DNA of 64,000 nt from Mesorhizobium loti R88b (GTDB lineage Bacteria > Pseudomonadota > Alphaproteobacteria > Rhizobiales > Rhizobiaceae), in NCBI RefSeq assembly GCF_013170845.1, contig NZ_CP033367.1, forward strand, positions 6,697,001 to 6,761,000, written 5' to 3'. The translations under genes were made by a program, and so were the position numbers. This document shows positions 27,928 through 36,385 of this stretch, piece after piece; position 1 is the stretch's first letter, and the number at the start of each line of letters is the position of its first letter. Below the pieces are notes generated by a model. That model searched no databases, was not told where the DNA came from, and worked only from the letters and a program-made list of their open reading frames with translations.

Positions 27928-29595
27928 CTATTGACCTACTAAATCAGCTGATAGCGCCATATCGAAATTCATTTTGAGGCGCGCACTGGCAATCAGATTT
28001 TTTGGCCCGACAGTGATATCGAGTAGTTCGATCGACGGCGTGTCAGCGGAAATCTTCAATCCCGGAACGTTGGTATTGTGAACGGCCTTCAAAATCTCAT
28101 CGGACGCGTCGTTGAACTGCTTGTTGAGATCGACTCTCGAATGAGCCTCTAAATCTGCCAGGATCTGGGTTTCGAACAGGGATTGTGCAGCCTTCCAGAA
28201 AGCGTTGTCCAGGACGGTCGCGAAATGCAATTCGTTGATGGAGATCGCTGTTCCAGTTTTCTCGACGCGGGGTAGGCCTGAGAGGTAAACCCAGCCGGTC
28301 GTATTCAGGAACTCGCCCGGCAGCTTTGCCTGTACCTTCAAGCCCACCACGACAGAGCTGGCGCTAGGATAGAGGTCAACATCCTCGACCTTCACATCGA
28401 CGGCGCCGGCCGGTGTCTGCTGCTGAAAATCGCGACCCTTAAGGTTCTTTGACAGCTCGTCCAATAGCAATCCGTAGGGAGCAGCTGCTTGCACGGTGAT
28501 ATCGGCTTGACTTCGATCGGCTGATGTTTTGCCCAATGGCGGCAGAGACAGGGACTGTGTGGCAACTGGCTCTGCGGCAAGACTGGTCTTTGCTGCGACA
28601 CGCACGGTCATCTTCATGCCTTGCGCTTCACCGACCAGGCCCGAAAAGCTCGCCGCTGTGGGGACGATGTTGAGATAGACGGGCGTGCTATCCGGGCGGT
28701 CGATCTTGATCGCAATGGCGTGCCATTGGGCCTCAACCTTTGACCGAAGCGCACCACAAGGCAGAGCTTTGGTGATGGCATCCTGTATCTTGGCGCGGTG
28801 GTCATTGATCTGGCCGTTCAACACGTCAGCCAGTCCAAGATTGATTGGCCCTGCGCAGACCTCTGGGTGGCCTAGGCTCCCAAAATCAAAGCCGAGACAG
28901 TTTTTGCCCACGACTTCCACCGAAGCACTGCTCACCCATCTGCCGGTCGGGGTTCCCGTGAGCACGGGGCACCACTTATCGTTCATGTCGAGCTGCAGAT
29001 CGACGCCGGGGACCAGCCGAGCCTCGAAGTTCTTTCCGGAAAGCGAAAGCAGTTTGGCAAGGTCGCCGCCTACGCCGGCCTGACCGCTGACAAACAGCGG
29101 CTGTTCGACGTGAACGCCATTGCCCGCCTGGGCCACGACAAGAGGGCCATCCGTTTTGATGTCAGCGTGCCAATGATATTCGGCGCATTGGTTCGTAGTG
29201 CCAAGGCTCGGAGCGGTAATATCTGGTACTTCAGCGCAAATACGGACACCGATCCAACGGCACTCAGTATGATGTCCCACGTGTCCGGGATTAATATGAG
29301 GAATACCGACACATCCGATTTGACCATCTCCTTGCACTGGAACGGATTGCGGTATCTTCGATTGGGCTGCTTGCACTAGCGTCTCGTACGGGATTTGCGC
29401 CAACAGCGTGAGAACGCTGTCCGACACGGGTGCCGGTGGCACATCGGCAGTGCCACCATGGGGTGGCGCCTGGAAGAGATTTTTTTCGCAGCCCGAAACG
29501 CCAACCAAAATGAGAAGGCCCGGAGCGAACCGACGAGCGGCGGCGGCAAAGTGAGCGACACGCAACTTCGTGTCCGGTCTGGTACGCGCTGTCAT
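27928..29595 (-). CDS. DUF4403 family lipoprotein
   Basis: 555 residues from the second Met (a start 5 codons earlier is possible). A lipobox LILVGVSGC places the mature Cys near residue 35, so it is likely a periplasmic or outer-membrane lipoprotein. The body fits DUF4403: an N-terminal TLLAQIPYETLVQAAQ segment, paired beta-rich halves, and a C-terminal LKISADTPSIELLDITVGP repeat. DUF4403 proteins are thought to have lipid-binding TULIP-like folds; function is unassigned. Divergent from the trypsin-NucA gene across an AT-rich gap. Confidence 0.75.
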   Translation of the reverse strand: MTARTRPDTKLRVAHFAAAARRFAPGLLILVGVSGCEKNLFQAPPHGGTADVPPAPVSDSVLTLLAQIPYETLVQAAQSKIPQSVPVQGDGQIGCVGIPHINPGHVGHHTECRWIGVRICAEVPDITAPSLGTTNQCAEYHWHADIKTDGPLVVAQAGNGVHVEQPLFVSGQAGVGGDLAKLLSLSGKNFEARLVPGVDLQLDMNDKWCPVLTGTPTGRWVSSASVEVVGKNCLGFDFGSLGHPEVCAGPINLGLADVLNGQINDHRAKIQDAITKALPCGALRSKVEAQWHAIAIKIDRPDSTPVYLNIVPTAASFSGLVGEAQGMKMTVRVAAKTSLAAEPVATQSLSLPPLGKTSADRSQADITVQAAAPYGLLLDELSKNLKGRDFQQQTPAGAVDVKVEDVDLYPSASSVVVGLKVQAKLPGEFLNTTGWVYLSGLPRVEKTGTAISINELHFATVLDNAFWKAAQSLFETQILADLEAHSRVDLNKQFNDASDEILKAVHNTNVPGLKISADTPSIELLDITVGPKNLIASARLKMNFDMALSADLVGQ

Positions 29596-29610
29596 GGACA
29601 TCTCCCCCAA

Positions 29611-30018
29611 GAATGCTCTGCACCCGTTGAAGCGGCGGCACTGAAAGTCACCGCTTTGTGATCTCTACGTGATCGAATGACCTTCAGGTCCCCCTATGCG
29701 CAGGCAGGCACCGAAGCTCCTGCCGCCAAAGACAGCCGAACAAGCGATCCCGCCATAGAACTCTATTCTTCACATTGACCGCACATTACTCTTTGTTGCA
29801 TAGTGACGTAAGAGGAGGTTTGGATTTTTTTAGAAATTTATAGAGGAAGAGCGAGTTCATAATGACCATCGTTTGCAAATCTGTTAGCCGCTTAAATATT
29901 AAATCGTTTGAACTATTCATCCGTTGAAGTTTAATCGTTTAACGTAGAATCTCTTAATCACTATCATCAAATAGAGTCCGCTAGACTTTCCCTATTTCCT
30001 TGGAGGAAGGAATCTCCC
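29611..30018. promoter_or_regulatory. AT-rich divergent promoter region
   Basis: About 400 bp between two divergent genes. The part 29780-29990 is far more AT-rich than its surroundings. It holds a repeated motif, TAAATCGTTTGAA (29900-29912) and TTAATCGTTTAAC (29931-29943), 31 bp apart, which could bind a regulator. A strong ribosome binding site (GGAGGAAGGAA) precedes the plus-strand gene. Confidence 0.4.
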
Positions 30019-32103
30019 ATGGTTACGACTAATTTGTTCGACGAGCGCCGCCGCGCGGTAATGATTGCGGCTGCAAAACGATGGAAAGCGCAACCCCCAA
30101 CGCCCGCGACGACGCAAGTGACGCCTTCGGAACAGGCGCGCTACGACGCTCGCCGTTCGAGCTTTGATCAGGCGAGTGAACTGAAGGCACAAGGCCGTCT
30201 TCCGGTGTTCGTCGAGCGGAAGATGGGGCCTACCCTTGACTGGTACACCTTGCCGCCAGACGATGCTGCCCGAGCCGCTGGCCGGCCGGTCGCCCGCATC
30301 GTGGCCAACGTCGATCCGAAGGTCGACCCGGTCGGGTTTGCGACCGGGTTCATGGTTTCACCTAACGTTCTTCTGACAAACTGGCATGTGTTTCCGGATC
30401 CCGGCTCGGTACGAGGAACCGGCGCAAATTTTCTTCATGATGAGACGGCATCAGGTGTCGCCCGCGGCATCATTTTCGAGTTTGATCCGGACGCCCTTTT
30501 CTTCTCGGCGGAGGATCTCGATTTCGCGCTCGTCGCGGTGAAGCCGAAGGCAATCACCGGCGAGCTTCTCTCCTCTGTCAACTTCCTGGCGATCAACGGA
30601 TCGCGGTCAAAGATCCTGCCCGGAATGCCTATCCGGATGATCGAATATCCTGATGGCGGGCCAAAACGCTATGCGATGGAGAATTGCCGGCTGCTCGAGC
30701 TGCGGGAGGACGGTTTCCTCCGGTACGAGACCGACACCGAGGAAGGATCGTCGGGCTCGGCCTGCTATTCGGAAATGTGGGAGGTCGTCGGTTTGCACCA
30801 CGCCTCCATTCCAAAAATGCGTGGCAATACTATTCTCAATAAGGACGGTTCGGCATGGTCACCTGGCCAGCCGGATGACGGGATAGACTGGATCGCGAAT
30901 GAGGGTGTGCGCATAAGTGCGTTGGTAAAGGCCTTCGGCGGGCTTGTACCGACCACGCCCGCCTCCAAGCATCTTTTGGACGAATTGCTGGCCAACACGA
31001 CCGATCCTACCGATGAGGTCGCGAAGCTAGCGACGCCTCGCGCGCCAGAAGCCCTTAGTCCTGTGTTACCTGATCCCTCCAAAATTTTCGCAAACACGAA
31101 AGGAAACGTGATGGGCGGCGTTACCATGAATTTTTCCGGACCAGTGACGATTTTCGTTGGTAGCGGTGTGCCGGCATCACAGCTTCCACAGGCGACGGCC
31201 GCAGTCGCGACAGACGAGGCGCTCGAGAAAGCACTGCGCTTCGACCCCAATTACGACGATCGAGAAGGCTACAACCCTGACTTTCTCGAAAACGATATCA
31301 CCGTGCCGCTGCCTCGCATTTCGCAGGAGCGGGACCAGGAGATGTATAAGGAGAATGGCCAGATCGTCGTGCTCAAGTACCATCACTTCAGCCTGGCGAT
31401 GAACGCTTCCCGGCGCATGCAGATGTGGTCGGCGGTGAATGTCGATTACGATGCATCGAAAAGGACCTCCAGCGGCCGCGCCTTCTTCGGTCAAGATCGT
31501 TGGGTGTTTGACCCGCGAATTCCCCAGAAATACCAGTTGGGCGATCCCGACATCTACGCGCCCGCCAAACAGATCGACCGGGGTCATATCGTGCGTAGGG
31601 AAGACAATGCCTGGGGTGATGCGCCGACGGAAATCGAGTTTGCCAATTCCGACACGTTTCACTTCTCAAATTGCACGCCGCAGCACGCGGCCTTCAATCG
31701 CTCCCAACCGGGAAAGCAATGGCCGGGAGTTCAAGGCTTGTGGGGCGGTTTCGAAAACCACATTCAACGCGACTTGCAATCAGGTGACACGCGCGCCTGC
31801 ATCATAGCGGGTCCGATCTTGCACCCGAACGATCCATCCGAAGATTTCGGGACCGGCCCGGTGCAGTATCCTCTTGTCTTTTGGAAAGTGGTTGCGGTCT
31901 CGACGCGCGATACCAATGGGCGCCGGTCGCTACGCACCTACGGCTTCAGGCTTTCCCAAAAGGATGTCGTCGACCGGTTCGGAGTGGAATTCGCGCCCGG
32001 CGAGTATGCACGCTATCAAGTCGCCCTGTCAGCCATAAGCGATGAGGCCGGCGTTATTTTTGACGATGTTCTCTTGCGCGCCGATACCCACGCCGACGCG
32101 TAA
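30019..32103 (+). CDS. Trypsin-like protease fused to NucA-type DNA/RNA endonuclease
   Basis: 694 residues. A trypsin-like domain (~90-300) shows the triad His in VLLTNWHVFPD, Asp in EDLDFALVAV and Ser in EEGSSGSACYSE. A linker with a Gly/Val-rich segment follows (~365-395). The C-terminal part (~430-690) is a beta-beta-alpha metal nuclease of the NUC1/EndoG kind with DRGHIVRREDNAWG (catalytic His) and FSNCTPQHAAFN then LWGGFENHI. No signal peptide is visible. Both active sites look intact. The fusion suggests that the protease part activates or releases the nuclease, a suicide or defence effector design, but this is inference. Confidence 0.86.
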   Translation: MVTTNLFDERRRAVMIAAAKRWKAQPPTPATTQVTPSEQARYDARRSSFDQASELKAQGRLPVFVERKMGPTLDWYTLPPDDAARAAGRPVARIVANVDPKVDPVGFATGFMVSPNVLLTNWHVFPDPGSVRGTGANFLHDETASGVARGIIFEFDPDALFFSAEDLDFALVAVKPKAITGELLSSVNFLAINGSRSKILPGMPIRMIEYPDGGPKRYAMENCRLLELREDGFLRYETDTEEGSSGSACYSEMWEVVGLHHASIPKMRGNTILNKDGSAWSPGQPDDGIDWIANEGVRISALVKAFGGLVPTTPASKHLLDELLANTTDPTDEVAKLATPRAPEALSPVLPDPSKIFANTKGNVMGGVTMNFSGPVTIFVGSGVPASQLPQATAAVATDEALEKALRFDPNYDDREGYNPDFLENDITVPLPRISQERDQEMYKENGQIVVLKYHHFSLAMNASRRMQMWSAVNVDYDASKRTSSGRAFFGQDRWVFDPRIPQKYQLGDPDIYAPAKQIDRGHIVRREDNAWGDAPTEIEFANSDTFHFSNCTPQHAAFNRSQPGKQWPGVQGLWGGFENHIQRDLQSGDTRACIIAGPILHPNDPSEDFGTGPVQYPLVFWKVVAVSTRDTNGRRSLRTYGFRLSQKDVVDRFGVEFAPGEYARYQVALSAISDEAGVIFDDVLLRADTHADA

Positions 32104-32174
32104 CGTGACACTCGGCGTGGCAACGATGGCCAGCCGTCGCATGCTGTAGACGCTTCGGTCCAGAAGGCCGCCGC

Positions 32175-32286
32175 TCACGCGGCGGCTGCTTCGGAGGCGC
32201 TGAAGCGCAACAGATAGTCTACGGCGCGTTGCGCGTGCGCGGCGGCGGCGGCGAAGATCGCTCGTTTATCGTCCTTCAGCGCGGCC
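32175..32286 (-). pseudogene. C-terminal relic of an ArdC-type antirestriction gene
   Basis: On the minus strand KDDKRAIFAAAAAHAQRAVD followed by YLLRF and a stop matches the C-terminus of ArdC proteins (compare REDNRAIFRAASLASKAADF in the intact gene at 40035). Upstream of 32286 the similarity stops exactly where the TIR-type coding sequence begins on the other strand. A perfect 8-bp GC-rich hairpin (32167-32186) lies in the same place but has no T-run. Confidence 0.7.
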
Positions 32287-32331
32287 GACTTCGACGCCCT
32301 CGCCTTCGAGCTCGACATCGGCAAATGGGAG

Positions 32332-32868
32332 ATGAATCGCACGCACTGGGCGATCAAGGACGTCAACCTGCCGAAAGAACTGCACGCTGCGCGGGGCATT
32401 GCCTTGCCCTCGTGGACGCGGCAGGCCAGCCGCGCCGTCGACATCACCCAGCACCATTTCGATGTTGGTCTCTCGTTTCCCGGCGAAGCCCGCGGGCTGG
32501 TCGAGCAGGTGGCCCGCGAGCTCGAGGCGAGTCTCGGCCCCAACGCCTATTTCTACGACAACAACTACGTCTCCCAGCTTGCCCGGCCATCGCTCGACAC
32601 CCTGCTGCAGGACATCTATCGCAACCGCTCCAAGCTCATCGTAGTCTTCATCGGCGCCGACTATCAGCGCAAGGACTGGTGCGGCGTCGAGTTCCGCGCG
32701 ATCCGCGAAATCATCATGGCTCGGGACGAGCAGCGCGTCATGTACGTGCGCGTCGACGACGGCGCCGTCGATGGCGTGTTCCGCACCGACGGCTACGTCG
32801 ACGCGCGACGCTTCAATCCCGCTGAGATCGCCCAGTTCATCACCGAGCGCCTCGCCCTCATCGCCTAA
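32332..32868 (+). CDS. TIR-domain protein
   Basis: 178 residues from the ATG. TIR domain ~43-175: FDVGLSFPGEARGLVEQV (strand A), YFYDNNYVSQLARPSL, KLIVVFIGADY and RKDWCGVEFRAIREI, in which Glu120 sits in the W-C-x-x-E motif that holds the catalytic Glu of NAD-cleaving TIR proteins. The same frame stays open upstream (DFDALAFELDIGKWE) to the ArdC relic border but has no start codon there, so the gene may have lost its 5' end. Many bacterial TIR proteins are anti-phage NADases; the partner sensor is not evident. Converges with the HTH gene, overlapping 4 bp. Confidence 0.85.
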   Translation: MNRTHWAIKDVNLPKELHAARGIALPSWTRQASRAVDITQHHFDVGLSFPGEARGLVEQVARELEASLGPNAYFYDNNYVSQLARPSLDTLLQDIYRNRSKLIVVFIGADYQRKDWCGVEFRAIREIIMARDEQRVMYVRVDDGAVDGVFRTDGYVDARRFNPAEIAQFITERLALIA

Positions 32869-33620
32869 TCGTCGGTGAGCCAGCCCGGCGTCACGGCGAC
32901 CGTCCGGCGGTCGACCAGGACGCGACGACGCCTCGGCGCGCCGGGATCGGTGAGGCGCGGCGTCACCGAGACAATGGCGACCTTCCAGTCAGGCATGCCC
33001 GGCTGGGGCGCGGCCATGACACCGGACAGGACCGTCAGCCCGCGGCGCTCCAGCTCGGACACCGCGGCAAGAATGTCATTGTAGAGCTGGCGCCGCCCTC
33101 GCCCCGACGACAATGGCTCCTCGACGATGTCGGAGAGGATGAACGAGGCGAGATCGAGCCATTCGCCGAGATTAGCGATGTGGTCGTCATGGGTGTCGGG
33201 CACGCCGGGACGGTGGATGAGATAGGCGTCGCACTTCGCGGCATCGCGGATGGCCTTGTGCGTCTTCATCGGCGACACCGCCACCGGTTCGAGATGGCCA
33301 AACGCCTCGACGAGGTGTTGTTCGGCCGCCTTGTCCGGACCGATCGGCAGGCGCGGCGTGGTGAACGCGCCCGGCGCGTGGCCGAGCGCTTGGGCGATGC
33401 GGTCGAGCGCCTCGTCGCTTACCTTCTTCGCGCGTTCGACGCGCTCGACCGTCGACAGCGAGACACGCGCGAAGTCGGCGAGCGTGGTGGCTTTCCACTG
33501 CTTGAGATGGCGACCCCAGCGCACCACCATGGCGACGAGCTCGATCGCCGGCGGCGTGGGCACATCGACCGGCTTGTTGGGCAGTTCCTTAATCTTGTCG
33601 AGAAGTTCCTGGGCATTCAT
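32865..33620 (-). CDS. XRE-type helix-turn-helix protein with C-terminal domain
   Basis: 251 residues from the ATG at 33620, chosen because the family-like part begins there (MNAQELLDKIKELPNKPVDV). An HTH lies at ~40-90 (LKQWKATTLADFARVSLSTV, ERVERAKKVSDEALDRIAQAL). The remaining ~150 residues are an unassigned domain. It lies downstream of the Shedu-like gene on the same strand (69-bp gap) and may regulate the AbiE/Shedu-like operon or the TIR gene. Confidence 0.68.
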   Translation of the reverse strand: MNAQELLDKIKELPNKPVDVPTPPAIELVAMVVRWGRHLKQWKATTLADFARVSLSTVERVERAKKVSDEALDRIAQALGHAPGAFTTPRLPIGPDKAAEQHLVEAFGHLEPVAVSPMKTHKAIRDAAKCDAYLIHRPGVPDTHDDHIANLGEWLDLASFILSDIVEEPLSSGRGRRQLYNDILAAVSELERRGLTVLSGVMAAPQPGMPDWKVAIVSVTPRLTDPGAPRRRRVLVDRRTVAVTPGWLTDD

Positions 33621-33689
33621 GGACGAGGTCTCCTTTCGTGCCCGCGAACATGCCTCAACTCCGCCGAGCAAAAGAGGTCGAAACGCCCT

Positions 33690-34664
33690 TCAGCACGCAT
33701 CAGCTCCCGACGCATCCCCGCCGCCCGCGCACCTGTCGGTTGAATCCCGCCGGTCTGTGCCACGCTTGTCAGCGCGTTGCCCCAATCCGGCCGAGCCCGC
33801 GCGCTCCGTCAGCGAGACGATGATTCTGTCGAGGCGGCGGAGCAGATCGTCGTAGGGGACGATGTCCATCATATTCACATATTTCCGCTTGATCACCTCC
33901 AGGTCGAACGATTGGTTCTCGGTGAGCCCGCCCGTGCCGTCCGTTCGGCGATCGCGGCCGAGCAGAAGCAGCGCCTTGGGATTGGTCACCCGGATCTGGA
34001 GGCCGGCGGGAAGTGCTGACCCGTATCGCTTCGACAGTTCGCGCTCCCCCTCAACGCCCCATTTGGAGAGGTGGAACAGGTATTTCTCGGCCTGCATGAT
34101 GGTGCCTGACAGCTCCTTGGTCGGAACGCTGTTGCCACGATACAGGCGTATCTCGAGCAGCTCGCCGAAGGCCTCGACGGCGATGCTGTCGACCCGGTCG
34201 CCGCCAACGACGATTTCGCTGCCGGGCTTCAGCTTTGCAATGCGCCGAAAGATGCTGATATTGCGCTCGGCGACAAAGACCTTCCGGTCCGGCGCGATCC
34301 CCTCCGCGACGATCAGCACATCGTTGTCGATCCCCAGGATCCGCCCGGGAATGCGGTGATATCCGTCTTTTGTGGTCGCGAACCGAAACCGATAGAGCGG
34401 TCGATCGTCCTCGTCCGCCTCGTCGTCGTGAGCGGCACCGTGCGCCGTCTCCGCCACGAGGTCGGAACTGCGGAAGAAGAAGACCCGGCTCAGCGTCACC
34501 TTGCCCGCCGCCTTGAGCTCCCGCGTCACCCAGGCATTGCCACCGAAGTGCGGTTCGTATTCGAGCGTCACGCCCTTGCTGCCGACCTCAACGAAATCAT
34601 CACACGTGCTCCTGCACTGGCTGCCACCATCCTCTTCAACCGGCGCCACGACTAATGGCGACAA
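33690..34664 (-). CDS. Shedu-like (DUF4263) protein with altered nuclease motif
   Basis: 324 residues. The C-terminal half resembles the SduA/DUF4263 PD-(D/E)xK domain: a GELLEIRLY strand (~178-185), a following SGTIMQAEKYLFHLS helix with the conserved Gln, KALLLLGRDRR, and a closing FDLEVIKRKYVNMMDIVPYD then DLLRRLD. The usual E-x-K of the nuclease is E-I-R here (Glu181, Arg183), so activity is uncertain. The N-terminal ~150 residues form a separate, unassigned domain. Starts 29 bp inside the upstream nucleotidyltransferase gene. Shedu is a single-gene anti-phage system; here it is embedded in an operon. Confidence 0.68.
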   Translation of the reverse strand: MSPLVVAPVEEDGGSQCRSTCDDFVEVGSKGVTLEYEPHFGGNAWVTRELKAAGKVTLSRVFFFRSSDLVAETAHGAAHDDEADEDDRPLYRFRFATTKDGYHRIPGRILGIDNDVLIVAEGIAPDRKVFVAERNISIFRRIAKLKPGSEIVVGGDRVDSIAVEAFGELLEIRLYRGNSVPTKELSGTIMQAEKYLFHLSKWGVEGERELSKRYGSALPAGLQIRVTNPKALLLLGRDRRTDGTGGLTENQSFDLEVIKRKYVNMMDIVPYDDLLRRLDRIIVSLTERAGSAGLGQRADKRGTDRRDSTDRCAGGGDASGADAC

Positions 34665-35334
34665 ACCGGTCTCGCACTATATCGGTCCGCCCTGCCGGGC
34701 CGCGGACATTTCCCTCAAGGAAATATTCGAAGTCGCCGTTCTGAAGCAGGACTGTGAACTGTTCGGCGATGAACCGGTGGACTTCGGCCTCTGCAGCAAG
34801 AATCTCGTCCACGATCTCCGGCCGCCCGTCGACAATGAGGAGGATATCTTCCATGTCACGGCTCATGAACAGATCACCTGCGCCGCGCCCGAGATAAGCT
34901 TCCAGCTTTGTCGCGACAAATAGTTCCGGGGAAAGCTTTTTGATCCTGAGCGTATCGGTCAATTCATGGGTTACTGCCGTTTCGATCCCAGCTGCGTACC
35001 AGTGGCTAGTGAAGCCGAGTATGCCGGCATCGTCCGGCATAAAGTCGACCTTGAGGTCCCGCAGCCGCATCCGGCAGATGACGTTGTCCTCGGGGGACTC
35101 AGCGAAACCTCGCTGCCTCAATTCTTCCCGCAACTGCGCCCACTCTCCATAACCGGCAAGATCGACGATGAGGTCGACATCGTCAGTCGCCCTCACATCC
35201 TCAAGGGTCACTTCGTCTGTTATAAAAAGAGCGGTTGTGCACCCGCCGACAAAGACCAGCCGTTCCCGGAAGTCTTCCCCCAAAGCTTCCGCCACCGTCT
35301 GCAGCATCAGGAGCAATTGGCCTCGGACCGTCAT
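34636..35334 (-). CDS. AbiEii-like nucleotidyltransferase
   Basis: 232 residues. A minimal nucleotidyltransferase core is visible: FVGGCTTALF (G-G-x-x-x) and ATDDVDLIVDL (paired Asp), then KVDFMPDD (third acidic position). A later KLEAYLGRGAGDLFMSRDMEDI helix is typical of AbiEii/toxin-type nucleotidyltransferases. Start ATG overlaps the stop of the upstream gene (ATGA). The pair is probably a toxin-antitoxin or phage-abortive module of the AbiE kind. Confidence 0.78.
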   Translation of the reverse strand: MTVRGQLLLMLQTVAEALGEDFRERLVFVGGCTTALFITDEVTLEDVRATDDVDLIVDLAGYGEWAQLREELRQRGFAESPEDNVICRMRLRDLKVDFMPDDAGILGFTSHWYAAGIETAVTHELTDTLRIKKLSPELFVATKLEAYLGRGAGDLFMSRDMEDILLIVDGRPEIVDEILAAEAEVHRFIAEQFTVLLQNGDFEYFLEGNVRGPAGRTDIVRDRFVAISRGAG

Positions 35335-35909
35335 TTTTTCAGGAACCTCTCCGAAAGCCGCTGTCCAGCCAGGCCCGCTTGGCGCTGATTGCCGAGCCGG
35401 ATGGCATCAACGAGAGCAAGATATTCGTAGAGCCGTTCATCTTTCTGGACTGCTTCAGGCACACTCTTGAACAAAGGTGCAACCGACTGCCCCATGTCCC
35501 GCCCTTGGGCATAGGGCCATATGTGTATGTACTCGCCTCCGCTGACCAATAGCCCCTTCAGCATCGGCGCGGCGAACGCCGTCGGAATACCGCGCGTCAT
35601 CGCGCCTGCCTTCGCGGGAAACACGAACTTCAGGCCGTGGACGATAAATTCATAGAGATTGCGGCGGTGAGGATTGGCCCGTCCCGTATCCCGGTCTTTA
35701 ATGGCCAACCCCGATGAGAGACTGCGCTTTAAGGAGGCGTTGATCTCCGTCTTGCTGATACCTGTTAGGGATTCCAGCCCGCGAACAGAGAAGGGGTCCT
35801 CGCCCGCAAAGCCCCTACGCTGTTCCCCATGGCCCGCGAACTCTCCTTGCTCCTGCAAGCTCACGAGCTTCAGAAGCACCACGATATCCTGACTTTTCAT
35901 TCCAATCAT
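35331..35909 (-). CDS. AbiEi-like winged-helix antitoxin/regulator
   Basis: 192 residues. N-terminal ~90 residues look like a winged helix (DIVVLLKLVSLQEQG, SVRGLESLTGISKTEINASL, then RRNLYEFIVHGLKF). First gene of the overlapping operon with the nucleotidyltransferase (4-bp ATGA overlap), where AbiEi-type repressor/antitoxins are usually found. Exact family not certain. Confidence 0.65.
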   Translation of the reverse strand: MIGMKSQDIVVLLKLVSLQEQGEFAGHGEQRRGFAGEDPFSVRGLESLTGISKTEINASLKRSLSSGLAIKDRDTGRANPHRRNLYEFIVHGLKFVFPAKAGAMTRGIPTAFAAPMLKGLLVSGGEYIHIWPYAQGRDMGQSVAPLFKSVPEAVQKDERLYEYLALVDAIRLGNQRQAGLAGQRLSERFLKK

Positions 35910-36385
35910 TGCAGCTTGTCCTCTGTCCTAGGACCAAGGACATTCCATCATTCGATGTCTCTCCTGTCAATGAGAACGCTAGGAGGGCGCCGCGGAAAGC
36001 CCAAAATACGTCGTTTTGAGCCGCCGGTACGTGGTTCGCCGGCAGCATGATGATTGGCTCAGGGCGCTCACCCTAGCGAAAGAGCATTCAAACGTCGTCG
36101 TCCGACTGGCGAGCGCCGCCGGCAGCATTGAAGCGGTCAATATCGTCGGCAGAAGAGCGTCCGAAAAGGGCTGTCGGTTGCTTCATCGTGGGAACGAAAA
36201 AGCGAGAGAAGCAGAACTTTCGTGTGCGATTTTTGCACCAGGCCCGTAACTGGCTGATTTTCCTTAAGTATCTGTCCAGTCCCGTCATGCGCCAGCTGAT
36301 CCCATGACGACGCCATGGCACCAGCCAGCCCAAGGAAGAACCAGGCGTCTGATCTGGGGAAGGCTGTTTCAGGACTTTTGCGAGA
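35910..36385. other. Spacer at the right edge of the defence-type island
   Basis: 476 bases with the promoter of the AbiE-like operon. No gene supported; a minus frame at 36088-36408 is open without resemblance to anything known. Confidence 0.35.

Noticed and set aside
32167..32186. GC-rich perfect hairpin as a terminator of the trypsin-NucA gene
   Set aside because: No T-run follows, and the sequence is part of the alanine-rich ArdC relic.
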